Positions 42,089 to 53,935 are shown, counted from the stretch's first letter. The stretch is 64,000 bases of DNA from Phymatolithon calcareum (GCA_977006965.1 OZ345365.1:2480001-2544000), one strand, 5' to 3'. Translations and numbers: made by a program. Notes: generated from the sequence alone by a model not told the origin.

Positions 42089-44190
42089 AGAAGTCGGGCC
42101 TTCCTGAACTTTTATAACGCAGACTGTTCTCGGGTTTGAGGCCCTCAACGCATCCATGTGTGTCATGAAAAGTGAGGAGTCCGTAGACTGCCAACAACTG
42201 ATGCGGTGAGTGATGTTATAGTGAACCGGGAGGACGGCTCGTCGTCTTTTGTACCGAAAAACAAATGTCGAGAATGGATGATACAACATGATTGATTTTG
42301 CAAGTTTGCGTATCTATTAAGAACATCCACAGTTGTTTTTCAGTATTAACATTGGACGCGAAGTAACTTCAACTTCTAAGGTCTACAAAATGCTAGGGCG
42401 ATGCTAGCCTAGTACAGCAGTAAAGCTTAACTTGAGCTACTATGAGCTGAATAAGCCTAAATTTATTATACACTTTGCCACACCCTCAAATCTATGGTGC
42501 TTCAGTCGTGCGCCCCATCAAGCGCTGAATTTCCGCAATATCAGCAACGATTGCTCTCTTACTACTATTCCTATACCAGCCTTGTGCTCGCCGCAATTGA
42601 CGGATGCGAAGCCGGGCTAAACTTCTACACAATGGCACCACAGCGATCTTACCGCCCCTCCGCAAGCACGACAGTCGCACAGCCGGCGCGACGACGCAGA
42701 GCAACTCAAAATCGAAAATAGAGTCCCTTTTTTGGCCGTCAATACACCCGTAAGAGCAGACGAAGAATGAGACATGGCCTCATCGAATGTGAGATCGCCA
42801 CCGTATAGCGCCTCTCTCGCTGGTCAGGGCACAGTCATTCCTGGATTAACGCCATCGCAGCTTCATATGCTTTCGGTCCGCACTTAATATGCACAATACT
42901 CAGTCCTCGACATTCCCGCTAATTTGCGACACTGGGCGTTGTTGGGTTCGAGGTGTCTTCCGCAGTCGCTGCAAAGATGGATGTATACGAACGCGTGAAG
43001 TTCCTTGTCCCATAGTCCCAGAGATTCGACCAGGCGGTATTGTCGCGCCTTGAAGGCATCAGACGCGCTTCGCGTGGTTAAGGCATATTCGAGTGAGGCG
43101 CGCATAGATTTCATCGCGCATACTTCAAGATTTCTGCACATGCGTGACCGTGAGAAGAATTCCATTTCGCCGCATCATTTAAGCAACACGTGCGTGACTG
43201 TGAAACGAAAGTTGCGTAAAGAGGAGCACTCGTAGCCTTAAATCCACGAGGCCTATTGCGCTGGCAGGTTCTTGGTTTTGCCGAAAATCTAGAGACGTCC
43301 CTCACAGGCGCCTTGCGTTTAGTGGTAGAACAATCGTGGTATCGGCGACGTTAAGGAACGAATGGCGGAGAAAATACTGCTGTGTCAATGAATTATAGCG
43401 ACATCTGCCATCTCTTGATCTCGAAGGGCATCTGGTGTGTGGTATAACCATCGCAAATTGCAATCTACGGGTCGAAAAAATCCAGACGGGCTCCAAGCAG
43501 AGGCACGGGTAGCCATATGCCTTGTCGCTTGACGCAGATTTGCGTTCTTCGATGAAATATCATCAAGAACGCAATAATAGTGCATAGTGAGCGGAGGCAC
43601 AGGAAGAACGCTTTGCGGTCCAGTATATGCCACAATTTGACGAGTACATTGATGCTTCGTGATCTAGGCGGCGCTGTTGAAGCATGCGATGGTGTTGACG
43701 TGCGAGACCCATTAGCTGCGCATTGCCCGCGGAAGGAAATAGTGCACCACTCGTATAAGCAGTTCATAACGAATACCAAGTATGCGTGCCCACTTGTCTT
43801 TTGTCGAGAACGCGTTTGCTGTGGACGGGCAAGCCGAATTGGGGTTCGAAAGGGAGGATGTTGCGGAGCTGATGACTGGGGCGGCAATGACACGAAGCCT
43901 CACGAATTGCACGGTAAGCGATACGGTTTCTGGTGACGATCTGTGCGACGTCGGACGATCAGGCGGAGAAACAGAATGTGTTTGCTGGGTCAAAACCTAG
44001 ATTACCGGCTACCTCAAGAGGTATCTCACTTCGCCACGGAAATCAGTAGGACGTCTTGGGGGTTCCGGTGTTCTGGGTTGCGTCTTTTCGTCGTGGTATG
44101 AGATCAGATTTTGGGCGTGAAGGTAAATTTTCAGTTGAATTTCCATAGGTTCTGTCCCAGTGCATCCTAGGTTGAAAGCACTCACGAAGG
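42089..44190. other. no clear gene; possible decayed transposon
   Basis: Minus-strand frames at 42884-43165 (LHAFVYIHLCSDCGRHLEPN, a possible zinc-binding pair) and 43385-43893 are protein-like but unidentified. Overlapping frames on the other strand weaken the case. Nothing else is recognised. Confidence 0.3.
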
Positions 44191-44199
44191 CCTTCGGGG

Positions 44200-45720
44200 A
44201 ATTTTTATGCCCACAGCTCGGGCTTTGGGACTGAAGCCACCCTTCTGAGGGACCTTTCCGCCGGAAAATCCCGACAGCAGCTGAAGGCAGCTTCTAGAAA
44301 ACGAAGAGTGCTCTTCTCCGGCAAGTTCAACAGCCGAAGCCTGTCCCAGTGCCGAAATGTTGACACAGTGGCAAAATTTCCTTCTGGAAATTCTGCCACT
44401 GTGCCGGCACTTCCCAGACGCAATGGGATGTGCGCAGCTGTGCAGAGAGAGAGGGTACTTTTCTCGCACTACTTCAGCAGTGAAAGCCTGTCCCTGCGCC
44501 AATGTGTTGACACAGTAGCAAAATTTCCTTCTCGAAATTCTGCTACTGTGCCGGCACTTTGGGGAAGATGACTCTGACTCCATTGAGGTGCAAGAAGCTT
44601 CGAGGAGACGAGACGCACTCTTCTCGCGCAACTTCAAGATTCAAAGCCTGGCCCAGAGCAAAATGTTCGCACAGTGGCAAAAGGTCCTTTCAGGACAATC
44701 TTCCACTGCGTTAGCACTTTGGAGAAGCTGCCTTTGGATTTTATGAATGAAAGAAATTAACACAAGACTAAGGGAGCTCTTCTCTCGAGATGTATGCTGC
44801 TCAAGGCTGAAACAAACCCCAAAGTGTCGGCGCAGTTGCCAAATGTCCATTGCGACATTTTCCCACTGTGTCGGCAGCTGGGAGACTCGTCATCTTGGTT
44901 CTCATGAGATGTAAGCACTTGCGACGAAACGAAGGGAGCTCTTCCCCCGCTGCATAAGAAGCTGAAGCCTATCCCTTATCCATGGGTAAACTGTGCTACT
45001 GCGCCCACACTCTCACCAAAGTGTGAACGCAGTTGCACAGTTTCTTTCCCGAGAACCTGGCACGGTGCCAACTCTTTCAAGAAGCTCCCTTCAACCGTTG
45101 TAAGCCGCAAACGAATACAAGGAAATCGAGAACACACTTCTCTCTCGGCATATGCGAGAGACGCCTGTGCTTGACCCTCAGTGTCCGCACAGTGCCAGAA
45201 TTTCCACAGCGAAAATCTGGCACTATGCAAACAATTTTGAGAAGCTCTCTTCAACTACTACAAGACGCAATCAAGTGCAAGGAAATCAAGGACACTATTC
45301 TTTATCGATACGCACGAGAGATGCCCGTGCTTGACCATCAGTGTCGGCACAGTGCCAGAATTTCCATCGAGAATATCTGGCATTGTGCCGGCACATTACG
45401 GAAGCTGGCTTTCGGTGCGTTGAGATGCAAAAAGATGCGAGGACAGCGCATGAATTCGTTTTTAGCGATGAAGCTGTTGAATCCTTCGTCGGAGGCAACG
45501 TGTTGGCACAGCGGCCAGCTTTCGCAAGCGAAATTTTGCCACTGTACCGGCACATTCGACAGGATGGATTTTGTTGTGCCGAGGCCCTGGTGGCGCCGGA
45601 AATGTGAAAAGGACTATGTTTCGCGATATAAGCTGCAGAAACCTGTGCTTGGCCCACAGTGTCGGGACGGTGTCAGATTTTCCTTCACGAAATTTTGACA
45701 CTGTGCCGACACTGTGGAGA
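44200..45720. repeat. array of about nine 160-bp units, each with a covarying hairpin
   Basis: Each unit holds a stem-loop with arms of 23-27 nt and a short loop. Arm pairs lie at 44358-44381/44386-44409, 44505-44528/44533-44556, 44664-44688/44692-44716, 44825-44848/44854-44876, 45182-45205/45211-45233, 45342-45365/45371-45395, 45501-45525/45528-45554 and 45660-45683/45688-45711. A further diverged unit is at 45022-45076, with an extra stem at 44988-45050. Most spacings are 159-161 bp. The core is CACAGTGGCAAAATTTCC paired with its near complement. Where the 5' arm changes, the 3' arm usually changes to match. Open frames exist on both strands because of the symmetry. Pre-miRNA-like hairpins are one possibility; transposon-derived palindromes are another. 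Confidence 0.8.
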
Positions 45721-46223
45721 ACCCTTCTTTTAATCCTCTGAGACGTCACCGTGCCTGTACTACAGGCATGGTTACGCAGTTTTTCTCTGCATCTTCATGC
45801 CAATTGTGTAAAGCATTACAACGCATTGAAGAACATATGAGGAATGAAAATATGTACATCACCTTACGCGAATGCCCTGACAGGCTTATTGCATTATATT
45901 CTGAGGTTTGCACTATCTGAGAGGAGTCCTGTTTGTAATGCTACGTTTTCCCCATTTATACAATTGTTTGAGCTTATAACCGGGCGTGGTTCGACGAACT
46001 GTAGCAATCAGAAGACGTAAATTCGTGTGGGCGAGGGGGCGCTATGTGAGGTTTGTGACCTCCTTTGCTACCAGTGAATGATGGCGTTCGGGAGCATAAG
46101 TACTACGTATACTGTCACGAAGAGCAAAGGTAACCATGGAATGTGGTGACGAATTGTATAGAGATGAAAGCTAGAGCTATAACGCGAGGTTGTAATGACA
46201 GTTAGAGAGAATTGAGGAACCCT
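45721..46223. other. intergenic, nothing recognised
   Basis: Lies between the hairpin array and the DUF7869-type gene; no feature seen. Confidence 0.5.
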
Positions 46224-48401
46224 TCAGGGCAAGCAATTGCGAATCTTCTTTTGCGTGGCAGTGTGGAGAGTATAGTCTGCCTTAAGACTGTCAAAAGTAA
46301 CGAAAACTGAACTTGCGTCAATCGTGTCGCGCCAAGGACTCTCTCGTGGTCGTGATACAGACCCCTCACGACGCACTGCAGGAGCATATTTTGCCTTGTA
46401 GGGATCGTTCTTATTAGTGACATAGACTTCGTACCATCGCACCGTTAATTCGCATACTTATCCGTCGTTGTCTTTGTGGATCCTTTCAATTTTCGCGACC
46501 CAAAACGTCGTGGCGTTAGTTTCGGGACGGATGGCAACCATTTGTCCAGGTGCATAGTCGTAGTTGAGATTATAATCGCGCGCTTCCAGCTCCGGGGCAG
46601 GAGGATCTAAGTCGCTTGCTACAGCAGCATGGATGGAGCGGAAGCCGCCGTTCAACTCAATGGCAGTCTCAAGTTCCCAATGAAAGGAATCCTCACGTGG
46701 AGTGAACACTCTCGTGCGGAGGACATCGAGATCCTCCAAAATACGCTCATTGGCAATGTTGTCCCTCGCAGAATCAAGGCGCTTCTTCACGTTTGCCTCG
46801 TTCGTAAGTGTTTTTGTAGTCGTTGGAGGAGTTTTGCGAAGATCGGGTGTGAAACGGGTGAACGTGCGCCCGTGAAGAAACGGCTTCCATTCATCTCTGG
46901 CATTCACTTTAGCACTGCATTCAGGAGCGAAGCTCTCGAGGCTGTTTCTCGGCTGGCTTGATGATCGCGTAAACCGAAAGTAACGGAGCTCAGTCCAATT
47001 AGACACGTGGTTCAAGCAGCGCTCATTCTCACAAAGGTTACTGAAGTTTGCAATGTTTCGCATCTCGGAAACAACGGGTGTGGGAGAATAGGCTTTTTCC
47101 AGCTCCCTTGCAAGCTGAGAGATTGTGAGAGCCTCGTGGGATCTGAGGTGCACAGATGTTCTACTGAAGACCTGATCGATGTCTTCATGTGTATGCCCGA
47201 CAGGTAGGAAGGATACAAAAATCTCCACGAAAACACCCATACACAGTAGGAGCTCCATGTACGCCATGAGATATCGATTCTTATTCTCTCTTGCACAGTA
47301 ATCGGCCTGCAAGAACAGCACAGGGGGCAGAGGGATTTTTCGGGCCTTGTCTGTGAGCACCCTGTGAACTGTCTCGACGACGTGGTTAGCGCCAGTTTCG
47401 TGCTCCTCTGTCATCAGAAATAAGTGTATATTAGGAACAGGAAGGTGTTCTTTCACTCCGACGAGACGAACCTTGATTGCTTCTCCTTTCAGATTCTTAG
47501 TGTTGTACACAAAATGTGGCAAACCGAAGGCAGATTGGTCCGCGCCATCTACGATAATGGAGCAGTACTTAGAAGGGCTGCGAATACCAAGTGTACGCTT
47601 CGCAGCGTACTCTTCCCGCTCTCCTCGGATAAACGCAATATGATCTTGTTTGCACTGCATTAGCGATCGACATTTGGCTTCGTTAAGCCCTGCCTTCGCA
47701 AGGCGATCGCGGAAAAACTCGCAGTCGAAACATTTAGCAAACCGGTGGATTTTACGCACTTTGATATGAGAAGCGCACTCCTTCCAAACACGGAAGAAGT
47801 AGGACATTGAGACTGGAGGGAGAACACAGGTAGCAGGCCTGTCCTTCATATAGCATCGACGCATCTCTTCGTAAACATCAGACTTTCGGCTGTACGGCAA
47901 GTGAATCTCATTCGAATCGGGCATAATTCCTCCAATGAGATCTGCCATTCTCCGCAAGAATACCAAAACCTCATATTTTCTTGCATCTGTTGGTCCTTCC
48001 CGAGGGAGGACTGAAACACTGGATGATGATCTTGCGGCAGGATTCTCTTTTACAGCAGCAATCATGCTGTTGGAGAACGAAAGCGCCTTGATCAAGAATG
48101 TAGAACAGACCCTTTTCCCAATGAATTGGAAGTATCCTTGCTCTTGAAGAAACGCCCTGAGAGTGACTTTGCGTTCCACTCTGGGCATGACTAGAAATCG
48201 ACGGCGCTGAGCAATTGTGTAAGTCTTATCAGCTGTGAGTGTACACTTGAGCTTCTTGCAGCAAATCCAATCTTCTTCGAATGGGTTGCATTCCCCAGCC
48301 GCTTCATCCATTCGACGTTTTTGCAAAGTAGACATACTCCCAACCGCATCTGAGGTGGCTGCTGGGGATGGTCTAATATCTTGTCTCTGTGCTTGGTCCA
48401 T
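46224..48401 (-). pseudogene. DUF7869-type protein gene, interrupted by one stop
   Basis: A 647-residue frame from the ATG at 48401 ends at a TAA (46458-46460). The same frame continues for 77 more codons to 46224 (VRWYEVYVTNKNDPYKAKYA). The region residues 280-440 carries IIVDGADQSAFGLPHF, VLFLQADYCARENKNRYLMA and LPVGHTHEDIDQVFSRTSVH. These are the hallmarks of DUF7869 proteins, multicopy in several algae, plants and cnidarians. The spaced D, D and ED residues resemble an RNase H-fold transposase core; that is inference. The region just before the stop (YDYAPGQMVAIRP...FWVAKIERI) looks like a small beta-barrel reader domain cut by the stop. Either the gene is a recent pseudogene or the 647-residue form is functional. 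Confidence 0.65.
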
Positions 48402-48796
48402 TTCGTGAAATGGTTTGTGTGGTAGACGACGCGATGTACTGTTCTCCGTTCAGCTGGTACCCCAAGATGTGTATATTCCTGAATCTAACTGATACTTAGT
48501 GCAGCGGGAGTGCTTCCTTGTATTCCTCATTCTGTATGGACAGGGGGCTGCTGACAGTTCATGAAATCGCAGTACTGCACTTTATTTATCATCTCTAGGT
48601 ATACGTTAGCTGTCCGGGATGTGGTACAGAACCTAACGATCAGGTTTGCGCCGATCGTGTAGAGTACTAATCCCACTGTTCATTTCCAGCTTTCCATGAA
48701 GTGTTTAATTATACAATCGGGGCAGACAGACCCGTTTCATATAATCTATTTTTTTCGTGCAGTCTTCTCCAACCGGAGAATCAGGCCTGAATTGCT
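48402..48796. other. intergenic, nothing recognised
   Basis: Upstream region of the DUF7869-type gene and left flank of the copia element. Confidence 0.5.
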
Positions 48797-48801
48797 GTAA
48801 C

Positions 48802-49116
48802 TGTCGTCGAACGGTCACTTTGCGCCTCGCGTGAGCCGCCGGTCGTACGATCGGCCGGCTGGATGGACACGCGGGAAAAGGGATAGGTGGAATGAAAGGT
48901 GATCCGGCCAATGCCTTCACTGTGAGAACGGGCTCCGGCCAATGCCTTCGCAGTACACCAAAGTAGCTTGTAGCTTTTACTTAGTGTTAGACGTTCTACC
49001 CGGGAGAGAGAAAAGGAAGAGAAGGGAAGCAGGATGAAATAACACAGGAACTCGCCGGCCACTGAGGCCGGTGAGTGTAAGCCCATGTAAGCACCCATTC
49101 GGGAGTATGATTGACA
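48802..49116 (-). repeat. copia 3' LTR
   Basis: 315 bp, TG...CA ends (plus strand TGTCGTCGAACGG to GTATGATTGACA). It is identical to the other LTR except at two sites (CACTTTG versus CATTTTG, GGACACG versus GGTCACG). Confidence 0.95.
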
Positions 49117-49127
49117 CTCCCTCCCAT
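49117..49127 (-). other. polypurine tract
   Basis: On the minus strand ATGGGAGGGAG directly abuts the start of the 3' LTR, the expected place of the plus-strand DNA primer. Confidence 0.7.
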
Positions 49128-49337
49128 GGGCTGCCTGTGTGATTAAAACGGTCATCAACAAATCATCAAAAAAACATATCAAAGAAACAAAAACAAAAAA
49201 AGGGGGGGGGGCGGGAAAAATTTGAAACGGGTCATTGCATGTCACCCAACGGGCGGGGAACTGCTCACTGCTCTTCGTTCCCCAAAAAGGGGAACGCACA
49301 TGGTATTGCGTGGTGCGCCGCCCCTCCTCCGACTAGG

Positions 49338-49352
49338 CGGAGGGGAATAAAA
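49338..49352 (+). promoter_or_regulatory. possible TATA element of the antisense ORF
   Basis: CGGAGGGGAATAAAA lies about 90 bp before the ATG at 49440. Hairpins (for example CCCCTCCTCCGACTAGGCGGAGGGG) surround it. The same GGGGAATAAA motif recurs at 63892-63900 and 25708-25716. Confidence 0.3.
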
Positions 49353-49439
49353 GCACAATGAGCGCGCGCTGGCGCATTGTGCCGAGAGAGCGGCACACAA
49401 CAGGGAACCAAAACAGTGTCTTGCGCGTGCGGGCGCAAG

Positions 49440-50651
49440 ATGCAGGGCACCGACGATAATGGCGGTGGCGGCGCTCCGGCGGAGCAGAAGCGGAAGCGAA
49501 AGAAGCGCGGAGGCCGTGGTGGCGGCCGCGAGAAGCGGCGCCAACGGGAGCGCTTGGCAAGGCGTGCTGCGGAAGGAGGCCGAGAAGAAATCATCCGGGC
49601 GGAACGTGGTCTCGTGCGACGTGCAGCGTGTATTGTGGCACGCCGCGAAGCTCCGACTGTGGCGCCGGTGGGGTTCGCGGAGGAGGGGGAACACTGCCAC
49701 GGATTGGAGCTGCTGGTCGGCTCTCCGTCGGCACTGTACACCCCGCCAGACGCTCGAGCACCCCGAGCCCAGTACGAGAGCAACGGGCATTGGCTCGTTG
49801 AAGCACTGGCGGTAGGAGATGACAGCGAAGCCGCGGGCGGGTTCGTGTTGAAGCGCGGTGTCCCGCACGCGACGGACCAGGCAAGGTCGCAGATGGAGGC
49901 GTTTCACCCCATTCAATGGGATGAAGGACTGTTCGCCGGTGTGCGCAATGGGGCGATCATCTTCAGCACGTACGCTATTCCGGGGTCGCGGGCCGAAGCG
50001 AACGGGAATGAGACGCCGGATGTGTTCATCTCAGCGCGCGGTGGTACCCCAGGGGATGATGAGTTGGACCGCAGCGCGGCCGTGGCAGCGCAAGTTTTGA
50101 GCTTTCTGCAGCGCCATCCTGGGGTGGCGGTCATCACGTCCGGGATAGGTGCTCGTGATGCCGTGCAGTGGGAGTCCGGCGTGCGGCGTGACGTTCCGGG
50201 CCAACCGCGAAGGACAGCGAGTACGCACGACTGCATCAAGGCGGCCATAATTAACGCGGTTTTTGCGTTGCGTGGTGAGGTGGTGGCCGATTTAGTGCAG
50301 CAAATAGTCGACGGTGATCCACGACTGTACACGAGCTTTGCTCCACTGGGAGAGGTTATGCAGGCCGCCAATGAGTCTCGAACGCGATGTCGCTCTTCGC
50401 GCGATCCGGAGGTCCAGCGCGCAATTCAAAGCTCCGATCGATTGGCGCCGTTCCAGCTTCTTGCAGCGAAAAGGAGCGGAGTATTCGTCGTGCGCCTTCG
50501 AGAGGTGAAGGGTGTGGACCACGCGGTTGTAGTGGACGCGAATAATAGCGTCATAATCGACTCAGAGGAAAACTTTCCCTTGGCGCTAACGGCGGAGGTG
50601 CTTCTGCGGTGCGGCGGGGATGGAACGAAGGATTTGAAGGGACGGATGTGA
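49440..50651 (+). CDS. antisense accessory ORF in the copia element, cysteine-protease-like C-terminus
   Basis: 403 residues from the ATG at 49440, opposite to gag and pol, ending 78 bp from the pol stop. An earlier in-frame TTG exists, but this is the first ATG. Residues 10-60 are very basic (KRKRKKRGGRGGGREKRRQR), suggesting nuclear or nucleic-acid binding. The C-terminal 150 residues show HDCIKAAIINAVFALRG with Cys265, then GVDHAVVVDANNSVIIDSEE with His361 and Asp366/Asp374. The order Cys-helix, then His in a strand, then Asp is that of papain-fold cysteine peptidases such as C39 or OTU-like. The assignment rests on this pattern alone. High GC and codon structure differ from the surrounding DNA. 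It may help the element or be a captured host gene. Confidence 0.6.
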   Translation: MQGTDDNGGGGAPAEQKRKRKKRGGRGGGREKRRQRERLARRAAEGGREEIIRAERGLVRRAACIVARREAPTVAPVGFAEEGEHCHGLELLVGSPSALYTPPDARAPRAQYESNGHWLVEALAVGDDSEAAGGFVLKRGVPHATDQARSQMEAFHPIQWDEGLFAGVRNGAIIFSTYAIPGSRAEANGNETPDVFISARGGTPGDDELDRSAAVAAQVLSFLQRHPGVAVITSGIGARDAVQWESGVRRDVPGQPRRTASTHDCIKAAIINAVFALRGEVVADLVQQIVDGDPRLYTSFAPLGEVMQAANESRTRCRSSRDPEVQRAIQSSDRLAPFQLLAAKRSGVFVVRLREVKGVDHAVVVDANNSVIIDSEENFPLALTAEVLLRCGGDGTKDLKGRM

Positions 50652-50729
50652 GGTGTATCAAAGGTAGGGACAAGTAGAAAGAAAAGGGGATTACAGTGCA
50701 AGGGGAGGAATAAAAGGGGTTGCGGAGGC

Positions 50730-53700
50730 TTAGTTCCGGATTATCCATTGTTCGGGTTGAACGTTTAGGCATCCAGAAGAAACAACCTCCTGAAGAGCCG
50801 CTTGGGACATCGGTTTCGTCAATCCATCTGCCAAGTTCTTAGAGCTGCGGACGAATCCGATGTCGGAGATGACCTTGTCGCGAAAACCTTCGCGTGCGGC
50901 TGCAATGTCCAGCATCATCCGCTTCTCCGACGTGCGGGAACCCTTAGAGATGACATCGAAGAGAGACTTTGAGTGAGTGAGGAGCTGCACAGGAATTTTC
51001 CTGCCGTAGATGTCACCGAGCTCCACGGATAGAGTCACGGCCACATCAAAGAGGTCACTAAAGGCGATCACCTCACCAGCCATCGCGGATCTAGTCATTC
51101 GCTTGGACTTGTAGCTCTTGAAACTGATGGGAACAGAGTTACCGTATCGATCCGATAGGAAGCAGATATGGCCGAGCTGAGTTGACAAGTCGTGGTTGTT
51201 TGCGAACGAAGCATCAGCAAAACCCACGATGCGAAGAGTGTCGAGATCGAGCTTAGGGATCTTAAGCGAGATCCGATTGTCGATGGCTTACCTAGTAGCC
51301 TTGTTCAACTGTCGTATTATGCCCGATCGATCTGACAAGAACCGCTCTTCGGTCACTTGGGCCAGCTGGGAGATATCGAACAAAGAGTCCGGGCGTGTGT
51401 TTGCGAGCCAAGCGAGCCGCATCCTCATGGATCGGAGCTCGGAGAATGAGGAGGTGAGGTCCAGCTTTTCCAACTTCTGGAGGTAGAAGTGCTGGTTTTG
51501 CTCAAGTGTTCCGTCCTTATTTCGAGCAAGCGAAAATCCGCTGAACGTGCACGGAATCTCTTCATCGTCCCCCATTTGAAAGAGTTCGCTCGTGATCTTG
51601 CATCTCTCGCGGAATTCGCGTGACCCAGTGCGTAGCAGGTCGTCGACGTAACCTCCGCTAAGGCCAACGAGTAGGCCATCCGACATCTGCTTATACAAAG
51701 CTGGGTCGGAGCGGAACGGAGACATGCCGAGGTCGTGACGGTGATGCTCGTCGAGGGTCTTGTGCCACAAGTCGCCGGAGTCGCAGAGACCGTAGAGTGG
51801 CTTCAGTAGTTTAAGACACTCCTCCGGCTGTAGTTCAAACTCAGGCACTGGCTTCGTTATGAAAATCTCACGTGAGAGCGGCTCCGCTGACTGGACGTAT
51901 GCTTGGCGTACATCCGATGTCCAGGTGTCAAAGCCATGTATGGCTGCAAGCGCTAACAACAGGCGGATTGACTGAGGCTGAAGTGTTGCCGCATTGTGGA
52001 CCATAATGTCCTTCATCTTATCACGATGCCCGCCGATAACGTATCTCGCCTTGAATTTGATCTGCCCATCCTCGGATGACTTAATAGCGAGAACAAATCG
52101 ACCAGGAAGCACGTTCGCATCCGGGGGAACCTCCTCCCGGAGAATAACGCTGAATGTCCCACGATCAAGTAGCCCTTTGATCTCGTCACGCTTAGCACGG
52201 GTCATCTCCGCCGATATGGCGCGGGGGTCTTTTGGGTCGATGACTTCAGTCAGGTGGATGGAATAGTCCTCTTCATCGGTGGAGGAGAAGTACGTGAGGC
52301 TGTGGTGGATGTCTAAAAGGAGCGCTTGTGCGATGTCGACAGGTACATTGTAGCGCTTTACCTGTGCGATACCAAACGGTCGAGCTGCCCCCACTTTAGC
52401 ATCCTGTACGTACACGAGCTTCTTGACACCATCCATGCCTAGAACAGTAAATGGGCCGAGCCATTCGCCGATCGGATGGTTTACGACCTTCTCGTGCCAG
52501 ACCAAAACCTGATCGCCAGGTTCAAGAGGCTGATCGGCTGCATTGGGGACGGCGTGTTTCAGTGCACGGGAAACTCGCATCTTCGCCATTATGCGTTGCA
52601 TTTCGGTACGGGCAGTGTGGATCATGGCTGCTCGTTCTCCCAGGGTATCACGTGCCTTGGGGGTCTCGGATGGGGTGTAGACTTTGGGGAACTCGCCAAA
52701 CACCAGTGATGACGGCACCAGTCCTTCTGGTCCGAGGGTGTCGTTCATTGCTTTTACGGCGAGCTGGAGGAGTAAGTCTTTATTACAGTTTGGATAGTCA
52801 AGCAGCATTTTGCGGAACGTAGTGCGGAGCGGCTCATGGTACCGCTCTCCTACGCCGAGGCTTGAGTGAGCCTCTTTCCCGGTTGACTCCACTTCGACGT
52901 TCGATCTCGCTGCCAACGAAATGAACGGTTCGCTCTTTCCGAGTGCACTGCCGTAGTCCACTAGTACGCGGTTTGGTAGGCCGGTGTAAATTGTGGCCCA
53001 GCAGCGTAATAGGGTATCCCAAATGGAAAACGTGCTCACGTCAGGAAGAAAACGGGCGGCAGAAAAGCGAGTCGATTCGTCCACGATGTGTAGGACAGGA
53101 TCAAAGCCGATGTACATAATGTCCATTAAGATGCGTTCGTTGAAGCGCGCGTTTTCGGTACCAAACGAAACGCGAAAACGAGTTGGTGCCGGACGGATGC
53201 GCTGGCACGGGTCACATCTCTTCGAGACATCCTTGAGGATCTTTAGTGTTTCCGGTGTCGCATGCTCGGGACGAGCTTTGCGAAGCAGGTTGAAAAGTTT
53301 ACCTGCAGACGGGTGGAAAAACTGCCGATGTAACTTGTGGAGCTGCACCGGGGTGAAGTGAATCCGAGATCCTTTGTCAAACGGGACGTATACGTGCCGG
53401 CTTGGTGCACGTATGAGCGGAATGAACCACTCGTCGACGTATGTCATGCGGCCGTCCTCGAGTTCGCGGGCTGATCTCTTGGCCAGTCGATGAAAGACAG
53501 TATCGGCGACCAGTTGATGGCGATCCAGGATGTCCATTCCGAGGAGTGCCAGAATTTCTGGTGAGACGATATCGAAGTCGACCATGATGGGAGGAATGCC
53601 TGGAGGGGTTGGTAGCGGCAGCGTTATTACGCGGAGTGAGAGAAAAGACTCATCCCCAAAGCGGAAGCGATTTGCAGAGCGACGAAATTGTCGTTTGTGC

Positions 53701-53798
53701 TTTCCGGCAGAGTGAAGAAGGCGATTCATTTCACGCTTCCCAACGACGGACTTTGGAGCGCCAATGTCAACACAAAACCCAAGAGGGCGATTTGACAT
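50730..53798 (-). pseudogene. pol: copia pol (protease, integrase, RT, RNase H) with one stop codon
   Basis: From the Met at 53798 (the frame is open further upstream into the gag overlap) the protein shows a protease motif DIGAPKSVVG. Next is an HHCC zinc site ending CDPCQR. The integrase core follows with catalytic Asp in ILMDIMYI, Asp in VLVDYGSALG, and a Glu in the STGKEAHSSLG region. The RT has FKARYVIGGH, DVRQAYVQS and the catalytic YVDD near residue 716. A TAA at 51288-51290 interrupts the frame. The same frame then resumes with AIDNRISLKIPKLDL and the RNase H motif GFADASFANN, to the stop at 50730. A Tyr codon is expected at the stop, so a single nonsense change inactivates RNase H in this copy. 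Confidence 0.93.
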
Positions 53799-53935
53799 GC
53801 ATTCCTTCTTGATGTCCGCTACGAAGATACTGGTGCAGTCGATGTCAGTAGGGGCAAGTTTGTGCCGTGGAATGGCGGTCCGATGCTGGAACGATGACCT
53901 TGGGCGATGTGGGGTAGCAGCCGGGCCACATCGCC

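Noticed and set aside
43385-43960. Transposase gene on the minus strand
   Set aside because: Overlapping open frames exist on both strands and no catalytic motif could be recognised.
45033-45698. 221-codon cysteine-containing frame in the hairpin array
   Set aside because: Open frames appear on both strands because the units are palindromic; the covarying hairpins explain the pattern better, though a repeat protein is not excluded.
44200-45720. CRISPR-like array
   Set aside because: Units are about 160 bp with diverged repeats and no uniform spacers, and the genome is eukaryotic.
49377-49439. N-terminal extension of the antisense ORF
   Set aside because: The frame start at 49377 is TTG; the first ATG in frame is 49440, which fits eukaryotic initiation.
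51285-51295. Splice donor at the pol stop (AGGTAAGC)
   Set aside because: The reading frame simply continues after the TAA, and a Tyr codon is expected there in copia pol; a nonsense mutation is simpler than an intron.
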